DNA of 20,543 nt from positions 1 to 20,543 of the forward strand of contig DASRNX010000067.1 of the NCBI GenBank assembly GCA_035647175.1, in the 5' to 3' direction. Position 1 is the stretch's first letter. Each line of letters opens with the position of its first letter. The notes under the pieces are model-generated. The model ran no database searches. It had not been told where the DNA came from and worked only from the letters and a program-made list of their open reading frames with translations. This document shows, one piece after another, positions 8,036-14,870 of the stretch. Both the position numbers and the translations under genes were made by a program. Source of the stretch: UBA3941 sp035647175. Lineage in GTDB: Bacteria > Bacillota > Clostridia > Caldicoprobacterales > UBA3941.

Positions 8036-8233
8036 AATCGGCCGGAGATTATTTTTTCCCATTACAGAATCATTCGCATCTTCTAGTTTTGTGTTAGAGC
8101 AATGCATCTTTCGCTGAATATGAATTAAGGATAATGTTTTTCGATGTTTGAACAACAATATAGAATGTTTACAGTAGACATATAGAAGAAAATCCTCGAA
8201 AGGGTATAAAACCGAAAGTTATTCTATATTACT

Positions 8234-8261
8234 TGAAACTTATTTTGCTTTTCTGTGTATC
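8234..8261 (+). promoter_or_regulatory. ECF (SigW-like) promoter of the sigma operon
   Basis: TGAAAC (8234-8239), exactly 16 bases, then TGTATC (8256-8261). The Bacillus SigW-class consensus is TGAAAC-N16-CGTATA, so the -35 and spacing are perfect and the -10 core differs by one base (TGTA for CGTA). ECF sigma genes usually transcribe themselves, which supports the reading. A weaker sigma-A reading (TTGAAA with TATCTA at 19 bases) cannot be excluded. Confidence 0.55.
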
Positions 8262-8293
8262 TATTATTGTAGGGCCGGCAAGGGGTGGTACGG

Positions 8294-8869
8294 TTGGGAG
8301 CTGAAGAGGCGAAAATCATAAAGCTTTGCAAGGGCAATAAAAGAGAAGGCTATAATTTGTTGTACGAAAAATACGAAGCCTATATCTACTCCCTTTGCTT
8401 TAGGTATACCCGTTCCAAGGAGGACTCCCTGGACCTACTACAGGATGTATATCTTAAAATATATCAGGGAATGCCCAGGTTTAAGGAAGGGCGAAACCTG
8501 CTTCCTTGGATCCGAAAAATAACGATCAACACTTGCCTAAACTTTGTGACCAGAAGAAGGGATAACGCCCTATCTTTGAGCATGCAAATAGACGAGAACG
8601 AAAATACCCTGGAAGATATCATACCGTCCCATACCAGCGTAGTAGACGAGTTCTTATCAATAAGGGCCAAAAAAATACTAAAGAGCGCCATCTTGGGACT
8701 ACCGAAGGACATGAAGATGGCAATAATTTTAAGACATATGGAGGCTATGAGCTACAGGGAAATAGCAAAGGCTATGTCGATTCCGATTGGTACGGTCAAG
8801 ACCCTTCTCTTTCGGGGTCGGAAAATATTAAAAGGGCAGTTAATGGCCCAAGGGGTCTGGGAGGAGTAA
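8294..8869 (+). CDS. ECF-subfamily RNA polymerase sigma factor
   Basis: A sigma-70-like factor of about 191 residues with only regions 2 and 4, the ECF architecture. Region 2 covers LLYEKYEAYIYSLCFRYT, the DLLQDVYLKIY core-binding helix and FKEGRNLLPWIRKITINTCL. Region 4 covers LPKDMKMAIILRHMEAMSY, REIAKAMSIPIGTVKTLLF and RGRKILK, the -35-recognising helix-turn-helix. It would direct polymerase to a small stress or envelope regulon. I start at the TTG at 8294, eight bases after AAGGGG; the GTG at 8285 overlaps that ribosome binding site. The stop is one base before the anti-sigma ATG, so the two are translationally linked. It has a probable autoregulated promoter just upstream. Confidence 0.9.
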   Translation: MGAEEAKIIKLCKGNKREGYNLLYEKYEAYIYSLCFRYTRSKEDSLDLLQDVYLKIYQGMPRFKEGRNLLPWIRKITINTCLNFVTRRRDNALSLSMQIDENENTLEDIIPSHTSVVDEFLSIRAKKILKSAILGLPKDMKMAIILRHMEAMSYREIAKAMSIPIGTVKTLLFRGRKILKGQLMAQGVWEE

Positions 8870-8870
8870 A

Positions 8871-9305
8871 ATGATCTGTTGTCTTGATAAGGATATTCTG
8901 CAGGAAAAGTTGGATGGCTCTTTAGGCCATGTTGAGGATATGCTCCTAAGTGAACATTTAAGGTGTTGCAAATCGTGCAGCAGGGAATACAGTCAAATGT
9001 CGTCAGTTTTTGATGGGATTGATGCCATAAAAGGTCCGATTGATATACCCGGCGGCCTTTTCCTTATCAGAAACCAGGTGCTAAACAGGATCCCCGAACT
9101 CGAAAGCAGCAGTACCTATAGCCTGGGTGAATTTATTCGTATTCAAAAAACAGCCGTTAAGAGTTCAGGCAAGTTTTTAGAATATGTTCCCGGTACAAAA
9201 TATGTAGAAGCGGGCATAAAGAAGGCCCCAAAGATCTTCTATAGGGCGTTTAGTTTTGCTATGATCCGGGGAATAAAATTTGCGACAGGCAGGTCAAGAA
9301 CATGA
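8871..9305 (+). CDS. Zinc-finger anti-sigma factor
   Basis: A 144-residue protein with an N-terminal ZAS/zf-HC2 anti-sigma domain: His29, Cys33 and Cys36 form the HxxxCxxC signature in SEHLRCCKSC, with the usual helix before it. It should bind and silence the sigma factor encoded immediately upstream. Extra cysteines occur at positions 3, 4 and 32. Most ECF anti-sigmas carry a membrane helix after the zinc domain; here the C-terminal half is basic and the most hydrophobic stretch (FSFAMIRGIKFA, near 127-138) is interrupted by Arg and Lys, so it looks soluble or peripherally bound. The ATG follows GGGAGGAG by four bases. Its stop overlaps the next start in ATGA. The call rests on the zinc motif and gene order; the signal sensed is unknown. 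Confidence 0.82.
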   Translation: MICCLDKDILQEKLDGSLGHVEDMLLSEHLRCCKSCSREYSQMSSVFDGIDAIKGPIDIPGGLFLIRNQVLNRIPELESSSTYSLGEFIRIQKTAVKSSGKFLEYVPGTKYVEAGIKKAPKIFYRAFSFAMIRGIKFATGRSRT

Positions 9306-9964
9306 TAATATTGCAGATTTTTATCTATTTGTTGCTATTTTTAATATCTATTCTAATACTCCTGCTCGCGATGCCCATATATTATACCCTCTCGGGTATC
9401 AAAGAGGATATGGTGATTATAAAGGCCCAAATTTTCGGACCGCTAAAGTGGATATGCTTAACCTTCAAAATGCGGGATATGACGGAGAAGAAACTGGGTG
9501 TAAGATTCCTTGGTATACCCATAAAAATCAAGGACAATAAAAAGGATGCCCCGATCGGAAGTAAAGTAAAACGGAATAACAAAGGCAAGAAAACCCGAAA
9601 AAAGGGCCGAAAACCCGCCGAAGGGATTCCGGCAGGAATAGTCAATCTAATCGTCCGGGCCCTGAGACATATAAAACCCCGACGGCTTGAGGTAAAGGGC
9701 AGATATGGCTTTAACGACCCCTACCATACCGGAATTGCCTGCAGTCTGATTAATACCATCATCCCCCATAAGGACAAATATAATGTGGATCTGATCCCGG
9801 TGTTCGATGAGGAGGTAATAGAGGGCAAATTTTTAATAGAAGGATACATCGTACCCGTGTACTTATTCTGGCTATTCATTAAGGTGTTTGTGTTGTCCAG
9901 GCTTAAGAAGGCGTTTAATAAGTCTTTTAGGGGGCGATTTAAAAGATCTGTCCCTGCCCAATAA
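9302..9964 (+). CDS. DUF2953 membrane protein (YtfI-like)
   Basis: A 220-residue protein with one strong N-terminal membrane helix (about residues 4-28), then a cytoplasmic-type domain. A very basic linker (about 80-105, many Lys and Arg) separates two hydrophobic-core segments; RYGFNDPYHTG and DLIPVFDEEVIEGKFLIEG are the recognisable DUF2953 features, and a short hydrophobic segment (YIVPVYLFWLFIKVFVL) precedes a basic tail. Function is unknown. In Bacillus and clostridia this family stands directly before ytfJ/gerW, as here, so a sporulation or germination role is likely. The start overlaps the anti-sigma stop (ATGA), with no strong ribosome binding site, suggesting translational coupling. 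Confidence 0.85.
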   Translation: MIILQIFIYLLLFLISILILLLAMPIYYTLSGIKEDMVIIKAQIFGPLKWICLTFKMRDMTEKKLGVRFLGIPIKIKDNKKDAPIGSKVKRNNKGKKTRKKGRKPAEGIPAGIVNLIVRALRHIKPRRLEVKGRYGFNDPYHTGIACSLINTIIPHKDKYNVDLIPVFDEEVIEGKFLIEGYIVPVYLFWLFIKVFVLSRLKKAFNKSFRGRFKRSVPAQ

Positions 9965-9991
9965 ATAAATAGAATGAAAGGAAGTATGATT

Positions 9992-10375
9992 ATGTCAGTC
10001 AATGTGAATGTAGGAGAGAATATAGACTTGTTATTTCAGAACCTGGAGGATTTCATTAAAAATAAGACCATATTTGGTGAACCCATGCAAATAGGTGATG
10101 CCACCTTAATCCCCGTAGTGGACGTCTCATTTGGACTTGGCTCCGGCGGCGGAGACGGCAGCGATAATAAGGGAAACGGCGGAGTAGGCGGTGGGGCTGG
10201 AATCGGTGCCAAGGCCTCCCCTACCGCAATCATTGTCATGAAGGACAACAATGTGGAGGTGCTGCCTATAAGAAAAAGTTCGGGTCTTGAAAAACTCCTG
10301 GAAATGGTTCCGGACCTGGTTGATAGGGTAAGAGCCGAGATGCCGACAAAGAATAAAGACGAGGATAAGGAATAA
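9992..10375 (+). CDS. ytfJ: GerW family sporulation protein YtfJ
   Basis: A 127-residue protein of the GerW/YtfJ family, made in the forespore of Bacillus and needed for normal germination. Visible features are the N-terminal helix VGENIDLLFQNLEDFIKNKT, the conserved IFGEPMQIGDATLIPVVDVSFG strand segment, a Gly-rich loop (about residues 50-70) and the C-terminal AIIVMKDNNVEVLPI with the following helix KLLEMVPDLVDRV. All match the family in order and length. The ATG at 9992 is chosen because AAAGGAAG lies seven bases upstream; in-frame ATGs at 9974 and 9986 overlap that site. It is the last gene of the ECF sigma operon and is followed by a hairpin terminator. Confidence 0.9.
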   Translation: MSVNVNVGENIDLLFQNLEDFIKNKTIFGEPMQIGDATLIPVVDVSFGLGSGGGDGSDNKGNGGVGGGAGIGAKASPTAIIVMKDNNVEVLPIRKSSGLEKLLEMVPDLVDRVRAEMPTKNKDEDKE

Positions 10376-10385
10376 AGAATTAGCT

Positions 10386-10416
10386 AAACGCCCCTGTTTG
10401 CTATGGCAGGGCGTTT
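10386..10416 (+). terminator. Terminator after the GerW gene
   Basis: AAACGCCCcTG and CAGGGCGTTT pair with one bulged C around a ten-base loop, 10 bases after the stop codon. The T-tract is short (GTTTAATAT), so efficiency may be moderate. Confidence 0.65.
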
Positions 10417-10480
10417 AATATCCATTGAAATCCCTTAAATCCGTCGCAACTATTTTATCACACCAGTTTTTGCCCATAAT

Positions 10481-10517
10481 AAATGCCCGGCAGGCTCTAG
10501 AGTCCTACTGGGCATTT
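10481..10517. terminator. Long hairpin between convergent genes
   Basis: AAATGCCC pairs with GGGCATTT, extended inward by GGCAGG/CCTACT with one mismatch and one wobble. T-rich bases follow on both strands (GTTTTGG on plus, TATTATGG on minus). It lies 17 bases past the stop of the minus-strand ferredoxin gene and about 100 bases past the GerW gene, so it probably ends the ferredoxin transcript and backs up the GerW terminator. Confidence 0.75.
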
Positions 10518-10534
10518 GTTTTGGCCCCAGTCTT

Positions 10535-10990
10535 TTACCATATCATTCTCCTGTTGTGTATTGTGTTTGTAGTCGAGGGAATTGTCCCGCGGCGAAAAGA
10601 CCCGCCGGCTCTCTCCCTATCCCATACTATTTGCCGTTTTCCTATAACCCATTCTTCAATAACAGATCCGTTAACCAAATGCCTGTATACTATTTCCCTT
10701 GCCCTGTCCCCCGAAACCTTCCCGTAGATCACCGAAGGTTGGCCCGGGAGGATTACCTCTACGATGGGCTCTAACTCGCAGAGACCAATGCACCCCGCTT
10801 GGGTTACTTCAACGTCAAGATTCCTGTTTATAGTGTCCGCCAGAAAAGCCTTCATTGTTTTTCTGGCTCCCGCCATTATCCCACAGGTCCCCATACCGAC
10901 AATAATTCTGACCTTGCCTTCCTTTTCATGTCCCTCTTCCTTTTTCCTAATCTCTTCACGGATTCTGACTAAATCCCCGAGGGATCCCAT
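10535..10990 (-). CDS. Thioredoxin-like [2Fe-2S] ferredoxin (NuoE/HydC-like)
   Basis: A 151-residue protein with the thioredoxin-like ferredoxin fold found in NuoE and in small subunits of bifurcating hydrogenases. Cluster-ligand motifs are GMGTCGIMAGAR (Cys36) and TQAGCIGLC (Cys67, Cys71), followed by EPIVEV. Only three cysteines occur; the position that holds the first Cys of the NuoE C-x4-C pair is not Cys. From memory, many small clostridial homologues share this GMGTCG form. The domain proper ends near residue 118 (NGSVIEEW); the last 30 residues are basic and look unrelated. The ATG follows GGGGGTAG at eight bases, and a near-consensus promoter lies upstream. No hydrogenase, NuoF or other electron-transfer gene is adjacent, so the partner is unknown. 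Confidence 0.85.
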   Translation of the reverse strand: MGSLGDLVRIREEIRKKEEGHEKEGKVRIIVGMGTCGIMAGARKTMKAFLADTINRNLDVEVTQAGCIGLCELEPIVEVILPGQPSVIYGKVSGDRAREIVYRHLVNGSVIEEWVIGKRQIVWDRERAGGSFRRGTIPSTTNTIHNRRMIW

Positions 10991-11093
10991 TTAAACTACC
11001 CCCATTTCATTTTTAGCTGAAAATTGATTAAACGATATTAATTTGATCAAGTAATATTAACCGGATTCTGATTTGAATTGTAATCCTACTATC

Positions 11094-11123
11094 ATTATAT
11101 CGCCTCGGACCTTTTAGTGTCAA
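11094..11123 (-). promoter_or_regulatory. Promoter of the ferredoxin gene
   Basis: On the minus strand a perfect TTGACA (11123-11118), 18 bases, and a perfect TATAAT (11099-11094). This is the best sigma-A promoter in the window. Downstream of it, within the leader, is the palindrome TTGATCAA (11043-11050) with partly symmetrical A+T flanks, a possible operator. Confidence 0.75.
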
Positions 11124-11193
11124 CGCCTATTGACTGATTTGTCTAACTATTTGATAAGCTTAGGGCATCCTGGCCCTCACGGGAACATTTCCC

Positions 11194-11223
11194 TTGTAAA
11201 ACATGGCAGGTCGGGGCTATAAT
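11194..11223 (+). promoter_or_regulatory. Promoter upstream of the TraX-family gene
   Basis: TTGTAA (11194-11199), 18 bases, TATAAT (11218-11223). The spacer and -10 lie inside a stem GGCAGGTC/GACCTGTC (11205-11240) that could be an operator-like dyad. The resulting leader would be a little over 200 bases and contains the tandem repeats. Confidence 0.55.
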
Positions 11224-11269
11224 AATATAGACCTGTCCTGTAATCTTGGGCTGAAATTTACTGAAGCCC

Positions 11270-11347
11270 ATGATTCAAGACCACGGTTGAAGATCACGAT
11301 TCAAGACTGCGGTTAAAGATCATGATTCAAGACTGTGATTGAAAATA
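11270..11347 (+). repeat. Tandem repeat: three 26-bp units, six 13-bp subunits
   Basis: Three successive 26-base units begin at 11270, 11296 and 11322 with the common start AYGATTCAAGAC. Each splits into two related 13-base halves, consensus RYGRTTSAAGAYC, so the array is really six degenerate 13-mers in a row. The last copy is the most diverged. It lies in the intergenic region between the promoter at 11194 and the TraX-family gene and is not explained by coding. The remaining bases of the 450-base gap hold the two divergent promoters only. Confidence 0.85.
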
Positions 11348-11439
11348 ACGGGTCTGACTTTTTACATTGAACTTGATCCATTATATTCCCCATAAACGAC
11401 GTTTTAATAAGATCATATGGCCCCCAGGAGGTGATGATT

Positions 11440-12207
11440 ATGGATTCCCCCCATACTACATATGCAAGGCCGGGCGAGATGATGTCCGGTACTTTCTTAA
11501 AAATCATCGCGATTATGGCTATGCTGACCGACCATATAGCATGGGCCTTTGTACCCACCCATAGCTTATTGGGTCAGTTGATGCACGTTGTAGGTAGGCT
11601 TACGGCACCTATCATGTGCTTTTTTATAGCCGAGGGCTACCACCATACGCGAAATGTAAAAAGATATGCCCTTCGCCTTGGCCTTTTCGCCCTTATTTCC
11701 CATGCACCCTATATCTATTTCGAATCGGGTAGGCCTCCTATCTATTATGAAAATGGTATAAAAATAATCTATGGAACCAGCGTTATTTATACCCTTCTTT
11801 TAGGGCTTATTCTCCTTATGATCTGGAATGATGAAAGGATTAAAGAGCGTGTGAAGCACCTCCTGGCGATTTTGATTGTCGTAGCCTCCGCCCCGGGGGA
11901 CTGGTCATTTTTTGCCGTCCTATGGATATGGGCTTTTGGTGTACACCACGGGAATATAAAAAAGCAGCTTCAAAGCTTCAGCCTCATAGCCATACTGCCT
12001 GTCACCTTCAGCATCATCTTATTTTCCCAAGGCGTTTGGTGGGGCCAACTGTTCCAGCTTGGAGTATACCTGGCGATACCCTTTATCTATCTCTATAACG
12101 GAAAGCTGGGGTACAAAAAAGGATGGGTCTGGATTAAATGGGTTTTCTATGCATTCTATCCCCTTCATCTTCTTGTACTTGGTCTCTTAAAATACATAGG
12201 GCGTTAA
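11440..12207 (+). CDS. TraX family membrane protein
   Basis: A 255-residue integral membrane protein of the TraX family, named after the F-plasmid pilin N-acetylase. Chromosomal members in Bacillota are not linked to conjugation and are presumed membrane acyltransferases. Signature features are the N-terminal LKIIAIMAMLTDHIAWAF, with its charged DH pair in the first helix, and VGRLTAPIMCFFIAEGYHHT, followed by about six more hydrophobic helices and the ending FYAFYPLHLLVLGLLKYI. The ATG at 11440 is six bases after AGGAGGTG; the GTG at 11431 overlaps that site. It is a single-gene unit, with no pilin or transfer gene nearby. Acetylase function is by family name only. Confidence 0.88.
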   Translation: MDSPHTTYARPGEMMSGTFLKIIAIMAMLTDHIAWAFVPTHSLLGQLMHVVGRLTAPIMCFFIAEGYHHTRNVKRYALRLGLFALISHAPYIYFESGRPPIYYENGIKIIYGTSVIYTLLLGLILLMIWNDERIKERVKHLLAILIVVASAPGDWSFFAVLWIWAFGVHHGNIKKQLQSFSLIAILPVTFSIILFSQGVWWGQLFQLGVYLAIPFIYLYNGKLGYKKGWVWIKWVFYAFYPLHLLVLGLLKYIGR

Positions 12208-12233
12208 TGGAGGTTTCTATCCCTTTAACGCCC
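12199..12233 (+). terminator. Hairpin at the end of the TraX-family gene
   Basis: GGGCGTTAA (12199-12207, including the stop codon) pairs perfectly with TTAACGCCC (12225-12233). No T-run follows, so termination may be weak or the structure may protect the mRNA end. Confidence 0.5.
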
Positions 12234-12259
12234 GTATATGTGCTTCGGCATGCATAAGG

Positions 12260-12342
12260 ATACATACTCTAGGACTATGTATTCTAGATATGTTACGAAT
12301 AGGACCTATCAATAGGTCAATAGTATCGATTCTATGTACTAT
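12260..12342. repeat. Cluster of three short perfect inverted repeats
   Basis: In sequence: ATACATA-N9-TATGTAT (12260-12282), GACCTAT-ca-ATAGGTC (12303-12318) and ATAGTA-N11-TACTAT (12320-12342). They lie between the convergent TraX-family and cyclophilin genes. They may serve as terminators for the cyclophilin transcript, although none has a T-run, or be a degenerate intergenic repeat. Confidence 0.5.
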
Positions 12343-12391
12343 CTTGGCCCTGAATAACCGTCATAATGCCTTCTACTGGTTATCGTCTTCC

Positions 12392-12997
12392 CTATTCATC
12401 TTCCTTTTCATAGTCCGGGGGAAGCTGTACCGTAGCCTTTTTAATGACTTGGGCCTCTGTGGGATAATCCCTCATATCCGTGGGCGTCTTAGCTATGGCA
12501 TCCACCACATCCATTCCCTTGATTGCCTTACCAAAGGCCGCATATGCACCGTCTAAATGCGGGGAATCATCGTGCATTATAAAAAATTGGCTCCCTGCAG
12601 AATCGGGATGCTGGGACCTGGCCATTGATATAACTCCCCTTAGATGTTTAAGGTCATTATCTTCGAATCCATTGTCCGCAAATTCCCCCTTAATGCTATA
12701 TCCAGGACCGCCGGTCCCCGTTCCTTCAGGGTCCCCCCCTTGGATCATGAACCCGGGGATGATGCGATGAAAGGTAAGGCCGTCATAAAACCCGTCCTCT
12801 ACCAGGGATACAAAATTGGCTACCGTCTCCGGTGCTTTTTCCGGATAAAGCTCTATTACTATGTCCCCCCTCCCCTTGATCTTCATGGTCACCGTTGGGT
12901 ATTTTACATCTTTCTGGGCGCATCCTGCCATGCTCCCGATTCCTAAAGCCAGGATCAGGGTGAGCAATATGGGATGAACCTTAAACAGTATCTCCAT
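12392..12997 (-). CDS. Cyclophilin-type peptidyl-prolyl isomerase lipoprotein
   Basis: A 201-residue secreted cyclophilin that catalyses cis-trans isomerisation of proline peptide bonds, here outside the membrane. Residues 1-25 are a lipoprotein signal peptide with lipobox SMAGC and lipidated Cys26. The domain (about 33-192) has the bacterial PpiB-type motifs GDIVIELYPEKAPETVANF, FHRIIPGFMIQGGDP with the catalytic Arg, GVISMARSQHPDSAGSQFFI and LDGAYAAFGKAIKGMDVVD. Trp of the eukaryotic cyclosporin site is not evident. The ATG follows AGGAG by about eight bases. It has its own promoter, divergent from the HyuA-type gene. It probably helps fold exported proteins at the cell wall, like PrsA-type helpers. 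Confident. Confidence 0.95.
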   Translation of the reverse strand: MEILFKVHPILLTLILALGIGSMAGCAQKDVKYPTVTMKIKGRGDIVIELYPEKAPETVANFVSLVEDGFYDGLTFHRIIPGFMIQGGDPEGTGTGGPGYSIKGEFADNGFEDNDLKHLRGVISMARSQHPDSAGSQFFIMHDDSPHLDGAYAAFGKAIKGMDVVDAIAKTPTDMRDYPTEAQVIKKATVQLPPDYEKEDE

Positions 12998-13068
12998 AAC
13001 CTTTCTCCTTCCTACGCGACTTTGTGTTTAGTCTCTCTTTAATCGGATGTTTTATAACAATAGTCATC

Positions 13069-13098
13069 ATTATACATCATAGGGCCCGCCTGTGTAAA
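13069..13098 (-). promoter_or_regulatory. Promoter of the cyclophilin gene
   Basis: On the minus strand TTTACA (13098-13093), 18 bases, TATAAT (13074-13069). Its -35 box directly touches the -35 box of the divergent promoter, so one bound regulator could affect both. Confidence 0.7.
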
Positions 13099-13128
13099 TT
13101 GATTTCACTTCGTGCTATGGTATATAAT
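13099..13128 (+). promoter_or_regulatory. Promoter of the HyuA-HDAC unit
   Basis: TTGATT (13099-13104), 18 bases, TATAAT (13123-13128), followed by a 30-base leader and the ribosome binding site GAGGGGG. Confidence 0.7.
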
Positions 13129-13167
13129 AGCAGTATAGCAAGGTTTTTTGAATGAGGGGGTATAAAT

Positions 13168-14829
13168 TTGATTGTAGGCCTGGATATGGGCGGAACCCAT
13201 ATAGATGGGGTCATAATTGAAAATGGAACCATAATAAATACCGTTAAAAAGCCCAGAGCGGATGGGGATATATTCGGATCCATTTGGGGTGCGCTGGAAG
13301 GGCTCCTATTAGATCAGGACACGACTAAAATAGAAAGAATTAACCTAAGTACTACCGTATCCACCAACGCCATCGTTGAGGATAAGACTACCCCTGTAGG
13401 CATGGTCATCCAGACCGGGCCGGGGCTTTCCGGTGACTTTTTAGCTTGCGGCAGCGAAAATGTCTTTATCTCAGGCTGCATAGACCATAGGGGCAAGGTC
13501 GTCGAGAGATTGGACTCCAAGGAAATTGACAGAGCCAAAGAATTATTTATCAGAGAAGGACTTAGTGCCTGCGCGGTTGTGACCAAGTTCAGTACCAGGA
13601 ATTTCGAGCATGAGGTCCAAATTAAAAGGCTTCTGGGGGATGGGTTTGACCACATTACCATGGGACATACCCTGTCCGGTATGCTGAATTTCCCCCGTAG
13701 GGTCTTTAGTGCCTATCTAAACGCCGCCATCCACAACACCTTTAATCGGTTTTCCCATAGCATCAAAAAGGCTATGATAGAAAGGGAAATTAACGCCCCA
13801 TTATTTATACTAAAGGCCGACGGGGGTACCACCGTTTTAGCCGAGGCGGAGAACAGGCCCATCGAGACCATTTTATCCGGTCCTGCCGCCAGCTTTATGG
13901 GGCTTAACGCTCTGCTTAAGACCCAGGAGGATGCGCTGCTTTTAGACATCGGGGGTACGACTACGGATATCTTCTTTCTGGCGGACGGCGTCCCCCTATT
14001 CGAACCTATGGGCATTGAGATCAATTCCTACAAGACCCTAACGAGGGCCATCTACAGTGTCTCCATGGGACTCGGGGGAGACAGCAGCGTTCGTGTAGAA
14101 AACCGGGAGATCATGATAGGTCCAAGACGGGAAGGACTACCTTATGCTCTGGGGGGACCTTGCCCTACGCCCACCGATGCCATGATCGCCCTGGGTTTGG
14201 TGGAATTTGGCGATAGAAAAAAGGCGACAGCCGCTATGAAATCCCTAGGACAAATCCTGGGGTTATCCGTGGAAGAAACCGCCAGGGATATTCTGGATAT
14301 CATGGCCGACATGATTAAATCCAAGGTAGACGAGCTGTTAGATAAGATCAATGATAAACCTGTCTACACCGTACACGAACTGCTCCATGGCAGGAAGCTA
14401 AGACCTAGGCTTATAAACCTTATCGGCGGCCCCTCCAAGTACCTGAGCCCTGTAATCGAAAAAGCGTTCGGTCTGCCCTGCCATTATCCCAAGGATTACG
14501 CTATAGCCAATGCCATTGGGGCAGCTATGGCGAAGATGACCCAGGACATAACCCTTGTTGCGGATACTGAGAGGCGCCTGCTTACCGTCGGAGAGTTCGG
14601 TGTCAGGGAAAGGATAGGAAGGGGCTTTACCCTGAAGGATGCCCGGAAGCGGGCTATTGGGCTCCTGGAGGACAGGGCTGTCGCCCAAGGCGCCAATAAA
14701 GGGGAAATAGAAACGGAAATCATTGAAGAGAACAGCTTTAATATGGTGGACGGCTTTTACACGGTGGGGAAAAACATCCGAGTAAAGGCCCAGATAAAGC
14801 CGGGCCTTGCAGGGGATCTAAAACTTTAA
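13168..14829 (+). CDS. Hydantoinase/oxoprolinase (HyuA-type) ASKHA ATPase
   Basis: A 553-residue member of the HyuA family (N-methylhydantoinase A, 5-oxoprolinase and acetone carboxylase subunit relatives), ATP-using enzymes that activate amide or carbonyl substrates. Phosphate loop 1 is GLDMGGTHIDG (residues 4-14) and phosphate 2 is LLLDIGGTTTDIFF (Asp260). Between them come STTVSTNAI and ILSGPAASFMG, typical of the family. It is shorter than classical HyuA (about 680) and no HyuB follows, so it belongs to a stand-alone clostridial branch of unknown substrate. The start is TTG, seven or eight bases after GAGGGGG. The HDAC-like gene follows 41 bases later with no terminator between them, implying one transcript. 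A hydantoin or oxoproline substrate is not shown. Confidence 0.85.
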   Translation: MIVGLDMGGTHIDGVIIENGTIINTVKKPRADGDIFGSIWGALEGLLLDQDTTKIERINLSTTVSTNAIVEDKTTPVGMVIQTGPGLSGDFLACGSENVFISGCIDHRGKVVERLDSKEIDRAKELFIREGLSACAVVTKFSTRNFEHEVQIKRLLGDGFDHITMGHTLSGMLNFPRRVFSAYLNAAIHNTFNRFSHSIKKAMIEREINAPLFILKADGGTTVLAEAENRPIETILSGPAASFMGLNALLKTQEDALLLDIGGTTTDIFFLADGVPLFEPMGIEINSYKTLTRAIYSVSMGLGGDSSVRVENREIMIGPRREGLPYALGGPCPTPTDAMIALGLVEFGDRKKATAAMKSLGQILGLSVEETARDILDIMADMIKSKVDELLDKINDKPVYTVHELLHGRKLRPRLINLIGGPSKYLSPVIEKAFGLPCHYPKDYAIANAIGAAMAKMTQDITLVADTERRLLTVGEFGVRERIGRGFTLKDARKRAIGLLEDRAVAQGANKGEIETEIIEENSFNMVDGFYTVGKNIRVKAQIKPGLAGDLKL

Positions 14830-14870
14830 AAGCTCCCAAGAACCTAAAATAGCGATAAAGGATGATATGG

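Noticed and set aside
11205..11240. Stem GGCAGGTC/GACCTGTC read as a terminator or riboswitch
   Set aside because: The 17-base loop contains the -10 box of a good promoter and no T-run follows, so a promoter with a possible operator explains it better.
11313..11558. 81-codon minus-strand frame over the tandem repeats
   Set aside because: It runs antisense through the TraX-family gene start and ends in the repeats; no ribosome binding site or family is seen.
11440..12207. TraX-family gene as evidence of a conjugative element
   Set aside because: No relaxase, coupling protein, VirB4, integrase or attachment site is present; chromosomal TraX homologues are common in Bacillota.
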